From NCBI GenBank assembly GCA_002415785.1, contig DIAJ01000042.1, positions 16,726 to 36,525 on the forward strand: DNA of 19,800 bases, written 5' to 3'. This stretch comes from Flavobacteriales bacterium UBA5081 (lineage in GTDB: Bacteria > Bacteroidota > Bacteroidia > Flavobacteriales_E > Vicingaceae). Position numbers and translations under genes: made by a program. The notes beneath the pieces are model-generated. The model made no database searches. It saw nothing but the letters and a program-made list of their open reading frames with translations, and was not told the origin of the DNA. Shown here one piece after another: positions 7,232 to 15,005 of the stretch. Position 1 is the stretch's first letter. The number at the start of each line of letters is the position of its first letter.

Positions 7232-8200
7232 ATGGCGAATTATCTAGATTTCGAAGAACCGATTAAAGAAATTATAGAACAAATTGAACAAGCTAAGTCG
7301 CTTGAAGAAAAGAGTCAAGTGGACGTTTCTAAAACGACAAAAGCACTCGAAAAAAAGTTAAAAGACACGCAAAAAGCCATTTATTCTAAACTGACTCCAT
7401 GGCAACGCGTACAAGTTAGTCGTCACCCGGACAGACCGTATACATTAAGCTACATAAAAGCTATTACCAACGGCGATTTTATAGAGCTACATGGCGATCG
7501 TAATGTAAAAGACGACAAAGCGATGGTAGGTGGTCTTGGTACAGTTGACGGACAAACAGTAATGTTTATTGGACAACAAAAGGGAGTGAACACCAAAATG
7601 CGTCAATACCGCAACTTTGGAATGGCAAACCCTGAAGGCTATCGCAAGGCACTTCGATTAATGAAGTTAGCAGAAAAATTCAACATTCCGGTTGTTACTT
7701 TTATTGACACTCCAGGTGCTTTTCCCGGCCTAGAAGCCGAGGAAAGAGGTCAAGGTGAGGCAATTGCTAAAAACCTAATGGAGATGACAACCCTTAAAGT
7801 GCCGATTATCTGTATTATTATCGGTGAGGGTGCTTCCGGAGGAGCTTTAGGAATTGGAATTGGAGACAAAGTTCTTATGTTGGAAAATACTTGGTACTCT
7901 GTTATTTCTCCGGAAAGCTGTTCTTCAATATTATGGAGAAGTTGGGAATACAAAGAACAAGCTGCAAGCGCTTTAAAGCTTACTGCTGAAGACATGCTTG
8001 AAAACAAGCTAATTGACGGCATCATCAAAGAACCAATTGGTGGTGCTCATGCAAATCCTGAAGAAGCTTTCGACAATGTTAAAAAGGAAATTGCCAAGAA
8101 TTTATCTAAGCTAATGAGTACTGAAGCAGACAAGAGAGTTCAAGCTAGAATTAGAAAGTTCTCTAACATGGGAGTAGTTGATGATAAAAAGTCAAAGTAA
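7232..8200 (+). CDS. accA: acetyl-CoA carboxylase carboxyltransferase subunit alpha
   Basis: The alpha subunit of the acetyl-CoA carboxylase carboxyltransferase, which with AccD moves the carboxyl group from biotin-BCCP to acetyl-CoA to make malonyl-CoA for fatty acid synthesis. At 322 aa it is close to the usual length of about 315-325. It shows the family segments WQRVQVSRHPDRPYTL, DFIELHGDR, TFIDTPGAFPG, the crotonase-fold oxyanion region EGASGGALGIGIGD, and the ISPESCSSILWR signature. accD is not in this window, as is common. The start ATG follows a well-formed promoter. The stop at 8198-8200 is only 3 nt from the stop of the convergent lipoprotein gene. Confidence 0.97.
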   Translation: MANYLDFEEPIKEIIEQIEQAKSLEEKSQVDVSKTTKALEKKLKDTQKAIYSKLTPWQRVQVSRHPDRPYTLSYIKAITNGDFIELHGDRNVKDDKAMVGGLGTVDGQTVMFIGQQKGVNTKMRQYRNFGMANPEGYRKALRLMKLAEKFNIPVVTFIDTPGAFPGLEAEERGQGEAIAKNLMEMTTLKVPIICIIIGEGASGGALGIGIGDKVLMLENTWYSVISPESCSSILWRSWEYKEQAASALKLTAEDMLENKLIDGIIKEPIGGAHANPEEAFDNVKKEIAKNLSKLMSTEADKRVQARIRKFSNMGVVDDKKSK

Positions 8201-8203
8201 TTC

Positions 8204-9496
8204 TTAGCGATTAAACCAAAAGGCAGCGAATAGGACTTCTTCATTACCAATGGTGTAACTGTTAATTAGCTGAAACGTTTTGGCTGAATATATGTCCACC
8301 TTATTGTTGTAAGCAACAAGAAATTCTCCTCTACTTTTGTCTAGAGTCACAGAGTTGATCTTTGCATTTTTTATTGTCGTAACTCTTTTCCATCGGTAAT
8401 CAAAGTAATAAACTCCGCTATTTCCGACAAGTAAATAAAAATTTGAAGAAATTCGAATAACCTCTTTAATCAAATCGTTAGTAATTGTAGCTAACTGAAC
8501 AGCGCTACCGTTTGAAAAAAAATAGTCTTCAATTTTTGTACTTCCTGATTGATTAGAAAAAAGAAAGGCGACATTCTCTGTTCTTGCACAAATTGCTTTA
8601 ACATCTTTATTAATATTGGCGGAAGAAATTACCCCACCACTAATCTTCCAAATCATTCTTAATAATGTACCACCTATTCCATTACCTTGCTCAGCGATAA
8701 AGATTCGTTCATTAAATACATCAAAGGTTTCAACATAAGTTTGATTTGAAGAACTATAGGTAAATCGATCTGACACATTCGTACTGTAGGCGTTTATTAG
8801 TCCATTGTAATCAGAAAGGTAAAGCAAGTTCTCGTCAAGCTGGGCATAAGAAAAAGCATCATTCTTAGGAGAGTTAGGTGATGGAATTGTTGAAATAGTC
8901 AGCTCTTTATTTAAGTCAAATAATTGAACATCATTTTTTCCTTTTGGAACTAACCAAAGTTGCTGATACAAATTATTTAATACAGCTTTTTTAAGTTCAA
9001 TATTCAGATTTGCTATAGCTGTAGGGCTGGATTGATTTAGCTCTAAAACACTCAGATTTGTCCCTAAACTATTACTTTTAGTAAGCAATAAAAGTCCTTT
9101 TAAAACTCTTGGAGCTTGATTTACTTTAACCGTACGAAAAGCCGACATCTCATTATCTCCATCATCGGCATAAAGCTCAAAATAATAACTTCCTTTTTCC
9201 AATTGAGGGTTGCTTAACTCAAATTCGTAATTTAAGTCATAACTTGCAGTATTGGGATGAAAAGCTTTGGCACTAAGAACCGGTACCTTTGTGGCAGAAT
9301 TAATCAAGGACAATCGCACTGACTTTACTATTTCATTATCCTGAATTTTAGCTTTCACCGTATAGCTCTCTCCAACTTCAGCAGAAGTATTTTCAGTTGG
9401 TGAAATAAATGAAATTTGAGGTGGATCTTCATCTTGATCTCCTCTACAAGCAGATAAAGTAAAAACTACAATAAAGAAGTAGTAAAAATATTTCAT
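8204..9496 (-). CDS. Bacteroidota lipoprotein with Ig-like and probable beta-propeller region, unknown function
   Basis: A 430-aa protein with a lipoprotein signal peptide: hydrophobic segment 4-16 and lipobox LSAC with acylated Cys17. The residues after the Cys (RGDQDEDPP) are acidic, resembling the Bacteroidota export signal that sends lipoproteins to the outer cell surface (known of the phylum; placement here is inference). Residues about 26-125 look like an Ig/cadherin-like beta domain (PPQISFISPTENTSAEVG start, DNEIVKSVRL, GSYYFELYADDGDNEMS). Residues about 130-430 are beta-rich repeats (LYLSDYNGLINAYST, FLVAYNNKVDIYSA) that suggest a beta-propeller. I see no enzymatic motif. It is a single gene, convergent with accA and divergent from dnaB (214-nt gap), and probably has its own promoter in that gap. 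Confidence 0.8.
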   Translation of the reverse strand: MKYFYYFFIVVFTLSACRGDQDEDPPQISFISPTENTSAEVGESYTVKAKIQDNEIVKSVRLSLINSATKVPVLSAKAFHPNTASYDLNYEFELSNPQLEKGSYYFELYADDGDNEMSAFRTVKVNQAPRVLKGLLLLTKSNSLGTNLSVLELNQSSPTAIANLNIELKKAVLNNLYQQLWLVPKGKNDVQLFDLNKELTISTIPSPNSPKNDAFSYAQLDENLLYLSDYNGLINAYSTNVSDRFTYSSSNQTYVETFDVFNERIFIAEQGNGIGGTLLRMIWKISGGVISSANINKDVKAICARTENVAFLFSNQSGSTKIEDYFFSNGSAVQLATITNDLIKEVIRISSNFYLLVGNSGVYYFDYRWKRVTTIKNAKINSVTLDKSRGEFLVAYNNKVDIYSAKTFQLINSYTIGNEEVLFAAFWFNR

Positions 9497-9697
9497 TTTA
9501 TAAAAGTAAGCAGAATTAAAAATTAATGTTAAAAATAACTGCTCATATCTCGTTTACAACTTGTTTATTAATTGTTGATTAAATGTTAGTCAATTGTTCA
9601 TAAACCCGGCTAATGAAGTATTCTCTTTATTAGATGTAGCTTAAAAATTTTCAAAAATAAGTTATCTTATAAACATCTTCTTCGAAATCAAAAATGC

Positions 9698-9705
9698 TAC
9701 ATTTG
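9698..9705 (+). promoter_or_regulatory. dnaB promoter -7 box, leaderless layout
   Basis: TACATTTG matches TAnnTTTG exactly and ends 5 nt before the dnaB ATG (9711), so the predicted transcript would begin at the start codon. No clear TTG lies at the 19-nt upstream position. The rest of the 9497-9710 gap is AT-rich; I find no DnaA boxes or RNA gene in it. Confidence 0.5.
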
Positions 9706-9710
9706 GGGCT

Positions 9711-11249
9711 ATGAATAGCAGTCCAGAAAAAACCGATCGACTTAGAAAAAGGAAAACAAACAACGCAGTACAAATCGCTAGTTTAGAACACGGTAAACTT
9801 CAACCTCAAGCATTGGATTTAGAGGAAGCAGTACTCGGCGCAATGATGTTGGAGAAGGAAGCTGTAAACACGGCAATCGACATTTTACAACCCAGAAGTT
9901 TTTACAAAGAAAGTCATCAAAAAATCTTTGAAGTCATCAAAGAGCTTTTCAACGATTCAGAACCGATAGACATATTAACAATCACCAATGCTTTAAAGAA
10001 AAAAGGCGAACTGGAAATTGTAGGTGGGCCTTATTACATTACTCAATTAACCAACCGTGTTGCCTCTGCTGCGAACATTGAATTTCATGCGAGAATTATT
10101 GCACAGAAATATATTCAAAGAGAATTAATTCGAATTTCTACAGAGATAATCACTGACGCTTACGACGATACTACAGATGTATTCACATTATTGGACCGCG
10201 CTGAAAGCAGCTTATTTAGCGTAACCGAAGGAAATATTCGAAAAACCTTCGACTCTATGTCGGAGTTGATTCGTGGAGCAATTAAGCAAATTGAAACTGC
10301 TAGAGATCAAGACAGCAACGTAATTGGGGTGCCCTCCGGTTTTACAGACCTAGATCGAATGACCAGTGGCTGGCAACCTTCAGACTTAGTTATTTTAGCT
10401 GCTCGTCCTGCTATGGGTAAAACAGCTTTTGCATTAACCTTAGCACGAAATGCAGCTGTAGAGTTTCAAAAAGGTGTGGCGGTCTTCTCTTTGGAGATGT
10501 CCTCGCTACAATTAGTCACTCGTTTGATTTCATCAGAATCTGAACTTTCTGCCGGAAAACTTAAAAACGGCAACTTAAAAGATTACGAAATTGAACAGAT
10601 TCACGCTAAAATTGGAGGCTTATCTGAAGCTCCAATATTTATTGATGACACCCCAGGTATTTCAGTTTTTGAACTGCGCGCTAAAGCGAGAAGGTTAAAA
10701 TCACAACACGATATTCAGCTTTTAGTAGTCGATTATCTGCAATTAATGACCGCTGGAAGTGATGGCAGCAAAGGCGGCAACAGAGAGCAGGAAATTTCTA
10801 CTATTTCTCGTTCATTAAAAAGTATTGCTAAAGAATTAAACATTCCCGTAATTGCTCTATCTCAATTAAGTCGTGCGGTAGAATCAAGAGGTGGTGACCG
10901 TCGTCCTCAATTATCAGATTTAAGGGAGTCAGGTTCGATTGAGCAGGATGCCGACATGGTAATGTTCATTAACCGTCCTGAATACTACGGAATCACTGAA
11001 GATGAAGAAGGAAATTCTACTTTGGGCTTAGCCAACATTATTATTGCTAAGCACAGAAACGGTGCTGTAGGTGATGTTCCGCTTAAGTTTACTGCCGAAT
11101 TGGCTAAGTTTAGCGATATGGAACGCCATAATTTTGGTGAAGACAGTTTTGGCGAGCTTCCGGTTTCTGACGAATTTGACGCCGGAAACACAATTACCCG
11201 CTCTTCTAGAATGGATGATGCAGAAGATGAGGATGACGTTCCTTTTTGA
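9711..11249 (+). CDS. dnaB: replicative DNA helicase DnaB
   Basis: The hexameric replicative helicase, which unwinds DNA ahead of the fork and recruits primase. It has 512 aa, slightly long because of a basic N-terminal extension of about 30 residues and a C-terminal tail. Domains seen: the DnaB N-terminal helical domain (about 33-135, PQALDLEEAVLGAMM), a linker, and a RecA-fold motor from about 200. The motor has Walker A RPAMGKT (232-238), EMSSLQLVTRL (262-272), Walker B VVDYLQL (339-345), LSQLSRAVESR (383-393) and LRESGSIEQDAD (404-415). There is no intein. The tail after about 480 is Ser/Asp-rich and ends DEDDVPF, very like the acidic tip of SSB. The next Met is far inside the conserved domain, so the start is well supported. 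It is followed 48 nt later by a secreted-protein gene. Confidence 0.97.
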   Translation: MNSSPEKTDRLRKRKTNNAVQIASLEHGKLQPQALDLEEAVLGAMMLEKEAVNTAIDILQPRSFYKESHQKIFEVIKELFNDSEPIDILTITNALKKKGELEIVGGPYYITQLTNRVASAANIEFHARIIAQKYIQRELIRISTEIITDAYDDTTDVFTLLDRAESSLFSVTEGNIRKTFDSMSELIRGAIKQIETARDQDSNVIGVPSGFTDLDRMTSGWQPSDLVILAARPAMGKTAFALTLARNAAVEFQKGVAVFSLEMSSLQLVTRLISSESELSAGKLKNGNLKDYEIEQIHAKIGGLSEAPIFIDDTPGISVFELRAKARRLKSQHDIQLLVVDYLQLMTAGSDGSKGGNREQEISTISRSLKSIAKELNIPVIALSQLSRAVESRGGDRRPQLSDLRESGSIEQDADMVMFINRPEYYGITEDEEGNSTLGLANIIIAKHRNGAVGDVPLKFTAELAKFSDMERHNFGEDSFGELPVSDEFDAGNTITRSSRMDDAEDEDDVPF

Positions 11250-11274
11250 TTTCCATAACAATTGATTAACTTTA
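11245..11274 (+). promoter_or_regulatory. possible promoter of the secreted 'AsnB-like' gene
   Basis: TTTG (11245-11248), lying in the last codons and stop of dnaB, is 18 nt from TAACTTTA (11267-11274), one mismatch from TAnnTTTG. Transcription would start near 11280, leaving a leader of about 18 nt. This could give the downstream gene independent expression, but read-through from dnaB is equally possible. Confidence 0.35.
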
Positions 11275-11297
11275 TGCTTCATCAAATTCTTTGAAAG

Positions 11298-12563
11298 ATG
11301 AACTTCAAAAAAGTCATTTCCCTACTAAGCATTTTTTTGCTAACTATCCCTCTTTGGGCTTCTTATGTACTTATTCCAATGGATGAGTCACAAAAGAATC
11401 ACTTAAAAGCTTATGGAGTGGCTTACTGGGTTTTAGAAAGAGATGTGGAAGTAGATTGGTTGCTCAATTACAGGGGTGGAAGTTTTATGATGAAACACGC
11501 CCAAGCCATAGTTGATGAGTTAAATATTCGCGGGGTATCTTATGAAGTAATTCCTGATGCAAAAAGCACAGCAATTCTTACAGAAATTGCCAATCCGGAA
11601 GCAAATAAAGATGTGGTTAAACTACAAAAGCCTCCAAAGATGGCAGTTTACTCTCCAAAGGGGAAACTGCCATGGGATGATGCGGTAACCCTAGTACTCA
11701 CTTATGCAGAAATTCCATATACTGTAGTTTACGATAAGGAAGTGATTCAAGGCGAACTTCCACAATACGACTGGCTGCATTTACACCACGAAGATTTTAC
11801 CGGTCAGTATGGTAGATTTTATGGAAGCTACAGAAATCATGCTTGGTACAAAGAAGAAGTAAGAAGCAATGAAGCAATGGCAGAAGAATTGGGTTTTGCA
11901 AAAGTTTCTCAACTAAAGTTAGCTGTTGCTCAACGAATAAAAGAGTTCACTATTGGTGGAGGATTTTTATTTGCCATGTGTTCTGGAACAGACTCATACG
12001 ACATTTCTCTAGCAGCTGCTGACATTGATATTTGTGAGCAAATGTTTGATGGTGACGGCACAACGCCCGACTACAACAATAAGTTAAACTACGACAACAC
12101 TTTTGCTTTTAAAGACTTTACATTAAAGACAAATCCTCTGGAATACGAGTTTTCAAATATTGACGCAACTCCTTACCATGTTAAAACTCCCGAAAACAGA
12201 GATAAGTTTACCCTATTTGAATTTTCAGCTAAATGGGATCCGGTTCCCACCATGCTTTGCCAAAACCACACCCAAATTGTAGATGGGTTTATGGGTCAAA
12301 CTACAGCTTACGACAAGCGATTTATAAAAAAGGATGTTTTAATTATGGGAGAGAATAAATCGTTGAACTCCGCAAGATACATTCATGGACAGTTTGGTAA
12401 AGGCACTTGGACTTTTTATGGAGGACACGATCCGGAAGACTATCAGCACTTTGTGGGCGACCCTCCTACTGATTTAAACCTACATCCCAATAGTCCGGGG
12501 TATCGACTTATTTTAAACAATGTGCTATTCCCGGCAGCAAAGAAAAAGAAGCAGAAGACTTAA
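11298..12563 (+). CDS. secreted Bacteroidota protein of the 'asparagine synthetase B' (misnamed) family
   Basis: A 421-aa protein with a signal peptide (MNFKK, hydrophobic 6-20, likely cut after WA at 20-21) and a periplasmic or secreted mature part. The N-terminus YVLIPMDESQKNHLKAYG is a hallmark of a conserved Bacteroidota family that databases often label asparagine synthetase B (from memory, not searched). Neither an N-terminal Cys nucleophile nor an SGGxDS pyrophosphatase loop of true AsnB is present, so that name is not supported. Residues 217-240 (GGGFLFAMCSGTDSYDISLAA, Cys228) resemble the nucleophile-elbow region of class I amidotransferase/ThuA-like folds, and the C-terminus has WTFYGGHDPEDYQH. 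The real activity is unknown. The gene follows dnaB and overlaps the convergent porin gene by 4 nt. Confidence 0.75.
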   Translation: MNFKKVISLLSIFLLTIPLWASYVLIPMDESQKNHLKAYGVAYWVLERDVEVDWLLNYRGGSFMMKHAQAIVDELNIRGVSYEVIPDAKSTAILTEIANPEANKDVVKLQKPPKMAVYSPKGKLPWDDAVTLVLTYAEIPYTVVYDKEVIQGELPQYDWLHLHHEDFTGQYGRFYGSYRNHAWYKEEVRSNEAMAEELGFAKVSQLKLAVAQRIKEFTIGGGFLFAMCSGTDSYDISLAAADIDICEQMFDGDGTTPDYNNKLNYDNTFAFKDFTLKTNPLEYEFSNIDATPYHVKTPENRDKFTLFEFSAKWDPVPTMLCQNHTQIVDGFMGQTTAYDKRFIKKDVLIMGENKSLNSARYIHGQFGKGTWTFYGGHDPEDYQHFVGDPPTDLNLHPNSPGYRLILNNVLFPAAKKKKQKT

Positions 12564-14377
12564 TTTAACATTGTCCAGCTTAATCCAAACTTAAGGGCTC
12601 TTCCGGGGATGGGATAATCTTGAATACGATAAGTTTGAGCATCAAAATTATCATACAGCAAGTTTTCAAATTTCACAAAAGCTCTTGCGTTTTGGTTAAT
12701 TCCCATACTTAAAAAGAAGTCTAATTGGGTAATGTTTCCCAACACTTCTGTCCCTTTTCCTCTTAAGTGCATTTGAGCTAATGAAGGTGAAAAAGCATAG
12801 CCTTCGTACTCTCCCAAATAATATAAATCAAAACCAAATTGCAAGTTGAGCTTTTTGTTAAAAAGCTCATTCCCATAATACAAAGAATGATAAGAGTAAA
12901 GTTCAGGCAGAGGAGTGATTTCTTTATCTGAAAACTGCTGAAAGACAATCTTGTTCAAAAGGTTCATATTTCTAAAAAACACAAAGTGCTTCTTCAATTG
13001 AATTTCAACCAAGGAAATAGCTGACTCACTTTGCTGCACTTGACTTAGACTATCAAAATAAACAAAGTTGCTCAAGTTTTTAACTGAGACCGATAAATCA
13101 ATACCGCTAAACTCTTCTTGCATTCGAAATCTCAAAACCTGAGCATTTGCTGTTTTCAAGGATTGATTAAAATAGTTTTGATTGCTTCTGTATTGCTCCA
13201 AAAAGTAATCAGGCTGCTTTTGAGTAATTGATGCTTCAGCAGAAAACTTAAACGTTTTTACTTGCTGAAAGTTCACTTTTGCTTGAAGTTCAAACTCGTC
13301 TCTGTGGAAACCGCTTAGTCCTTTTTCGAAGTATCCGTAAATATGCTGACCTAGAAGCGTATCATTATATTGTGCTAGAAAAAAGCTGCTATTTAAATTT
13401 TGATCGATTAGGTAGTTTTGAAAATAGTTAAAACTGCTTTGTCTTAACCCACCCAATAAACGATGATTAAACAATTGAACGCCGACCTCATTACTCAATT
13501 CATCGACAAATGCAGAGTCCGCTGCTAAAGTTGGGTCAAAAAAGCTCTTCCGGTAAAAATCTTGATTTGAATTTGTCAAATCGTGATTGTAGTTTCTATA
13601 CGAGCGAACATAATTGAATTTGTGATAGATATTGAACAAAGTATTATTGCTGTCAATCCGAATTAAATCGTATTGATTGTTTAAACCCAACACTTGGCTT
13701 CTACTTCGATTTTGAGCATCAAACAAATTAATGTCTAACAACACCGTATTATCTTCCTCGCTTTCTTCATCGCTCAAGAACACACCTCCATTTTCCTGAG
13801 ACTTTAAGTTACTAATTGCATAATAACCTTTTGAGTGAAATCGCTTGTTTCTACTATGTAAGTTGTAATTCACATAAAAACGTGTATGATTGGTAAGTTG
13901 TCGCAAAAAGAAACCCGTTGAAGTCATCCGGTCGTATTGAAAGCTAATGTTCAAGCCTTCTCCAAGGTTTTGAGTGTGGAAAGCAACAAAGCGTTGCTCT
14001 TCCTCTGCCCCATTTACATAAATCAACTGAGTAACCGGTTGAGATACTTGATAAAATTTCATTGAATCTTCATTGAGCACATAAGTTTGATAAGCTCCAA
14101 GGTTGTGGTTAACACTCCAATCCTGTGCCTCAACACTTAAACGGTGTGCTGCCAAGCCCAAGTTTCCCGAACGTGCAAACGGCATGTGATGCGCACCCCA
14201 AATTCGATATTGCTGAAAGCCGTCAACTTGATTTAGGTCAGCAGACTGAAAATTTAATCGATAAGTATTTTTTGCAGTTTTAATAACGAGTGAGTCATTA
14301 TCTTCTTCAGCTTCTTGAGCAAAAGCAGGTGATATGGCAAAAAAAGTTAAAAAAAGGAAGAGTAAGTTTACTTTCAT
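12560..14377 (-). CDS. putative outer-membrane porin (Bacteroidota Porin_10-like)
   Basis: A 605-aa protein with a clear signal peptide (hydrophobic 4-17, AFA-Q cut near 21). The mature part has many alternating-residue amphipathic strands and aromatic girdle residues. It fits a beta-barrel ending on a strand (FGLSWTMLN). The segments QPVTQLIYVNGAEEEQRF, FHTQNLGEGLNISFQYDR and ENGGVFL match what I know of the Bacteroidota 'putative porin' family. There is no TonB box, plug domain or carboxypeptidase-like domain, so it is not a SusC-type receptor. The substrate is unknown. It is transcribed alone from a likely promoter at 14430-14437. Its stop codon interleaves with that of the convergent secreted-protein gene (TTAA at 12560-12563). 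Confidence 0.78.
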   Translation of the reverse strand: MKVNLLFLFLTFFAISPAFAQEAEEDNDSLVIKTAKNTYRLNFQSADLNQVDGFQQYRIWGAHHMPFARSGNLGLAAHRLSVEAQDWSVNHNLGAYQTYVLNEDSMKFYQVSQPVTQLIYVNGAEEEQRFVAFHTQNLGEGLNISFQYDRMTSTGFFLRQLTNHTRFYVNYNLHSRNKRFHSKGYYAISNLKSQENGGVFLSDEESEEDNTVLLDINLFDAQNRSRSQVLGLNNQYDLIRIDSNNTLFNIYHKFNYVRSYRNYNHDLTNSNQDFYRKSFFDPTLAADSAFVDELSNEVGVQLFNHRLLGGLRQSSFNYFQNYLIDQNLNSSFFLAQYNDTLLGQHIYGYFEKGLSGFHRDEFELQAKVNFQQVKTFKFSAEASITQKQPDYFLEQYRSNQNYFNQSLKTANAQVLRFRMQEEFSGIDLSVSVKNLSNFVYFDSLSQVQQSESAISLVEIQLKKHFVFFRNMNLLNKIVFQQFSDKEITPLPELYSYHSLYYGNELFNKKLNLQFGFDLYYLGEYEGYAFSPSLAQMHLRGKGTEVLGNITQLDFFLSMGINQNARAFVKFENLLYDNFDAQTYRIQDYPIPGRALKFGLSWTMLN

Positions 14378-14429
14378 CTACATTCTGAATACATCGCATT
14401 AACACTTTCTTCAGCGATTTATTTTTTGA

Positions 14430-14437
14430 CAAAGATA
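14430..14437 (-). promoter_or_regulatory. porin promoter -7 box
   Basis: On the minus strand this reads TATCTTTG, an exact TAnnTTTG match. The start point would be about 14424, giving a leader of about 45 nt before the porin ATG (14375-14377). No TTG lies at the ideal 19-nt spacing; a T-rich TTTTTTG is found 14 nt upstream instead. Confidence 0.45.
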
Positions 14438-14556
14438 AGTAAACCACTTGCCAAAAAATATTGCTCTACTAAGTTTCTGTTAGCATTTCATTTGAATAAA
14501 AATTAAATTTTATTTTTCATTTGATGCTTTTAAAAAGTTAATATTTTGACTAAATT

Positions 14557-14587
14557 AATGGCAATTAAATGACAATTAATTCGTCAT
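14557..14587 (+). promoter_or_regulatory. candidate umuDC operator: direct repeats plus ATGAC/GTCAT inverted repeat
   Basis: AATGGCAATTAA (14557-14568) and AATGACAATTAA (14568-14579) repeat with an 11-nt period, one helical turn, differing at one base. The second copy also starts an inverted repeat, ATGAC (14569-14573) and GTCAT (14583-14587). The cluster ends 13 nt before the umuD ATG, a good place for an SOS repressor to block transcription. That it binds a LexA-like repressor is inference. I could not identify a convincing TAnnTTTG box here. Confidence 0.4.
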
Positions 14588-14600
14588 AAATTCATTCTCT

Positions 14601-15002
14601 ATGACTACAAAACACAACTTAATCGAAAGCACTACAGCCAAAATAAGCGCAGGATTCCCCTCTCCTGCTTTGGATTACGAAAAAAGCAGAATTGATTTAA
14701 ATGACATTATTATTAAAAACCCGGAGGCTACTTATTATGCAAAAGTAGATGGCGACTCTATGAAAGATGCCGGTATTGCTGATGGAGATCTTTTAGTAGT
14801 AGATAAAAGCATAGAAGCTCAAAATGGTCATGTAGCGGTGTGTTTCTTAAATGGAGAGTTCACTTTAAAAAGATTAAAAATTACACATGACGAAGTATGG
14901 CTAATTCCGGAAAACAACTTATACAAGCCCATTAAAGTTGAAGAGGAAAGTGATTTTAGAATTTGGGGAGTGGTCACCTATGTTATAAAAAAAACTCTTT
15001 AA
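14601..15002 (+). CDS. umuD: UmuD-type self-cleaving subunit of translesion polymerase V
   Basis: A 133-aa S24-family (LexA/UmuD-like) serine peptidase without a DNA-binding domain. RecA filaments stimulate self-cleavage to UmuD', which joins UmuC to form Pol V in the SOS response. The sequence AGFPSPALDYEKSRIDLN aligns with E. coli UmuD around its cleavage site; here the predicted scissile bond is Ala17-Gly18. The catalytic dyad is Ser53 in GDSM and Lys90 in FTLKRLK, spaced 37 residues apart exactly as in E. coli (60/97). Seven fewer N-terminal residues than E. coli explain the shorter length. It lies 3 nt upstream of umuC in one operon. Repeats at 14557-14587 may be the operator. Confidence 0.94.
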   Translation: MTTKHNLIESTTAKISAGFPSPALDYEKSRIDLNDIIIKNPEATYYAKVDGDSMKDAGIADGDLLVVDKSIEAQNGHVAVCFLNGEFTLKRLKITHDEVWLIPENNLYKPIKVEEESDFRIWGVVTYVIKKTL

Positions 15003-15005
15003 GCC

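Noticed and set aside
9497..9710. Replication origin or DnaA boxes upstream of dnaB
   Set aside because: The region is AT-rich but holds no TTATCCACA-like boxes or iterated motifs.
11028..11285. Open frames on both strands over the 3' end of dnaB
   Set aside because: They are shadows of a strongly conserved gene, show no domain or signal features, and have no start context.
14541..14548. umuD promoter -7 box (ATATTTTG)
   Set aside because: It mismatches both leading bases of TAnnTTTG and the nearest upstream TTTG is 17 nt away, not 19.
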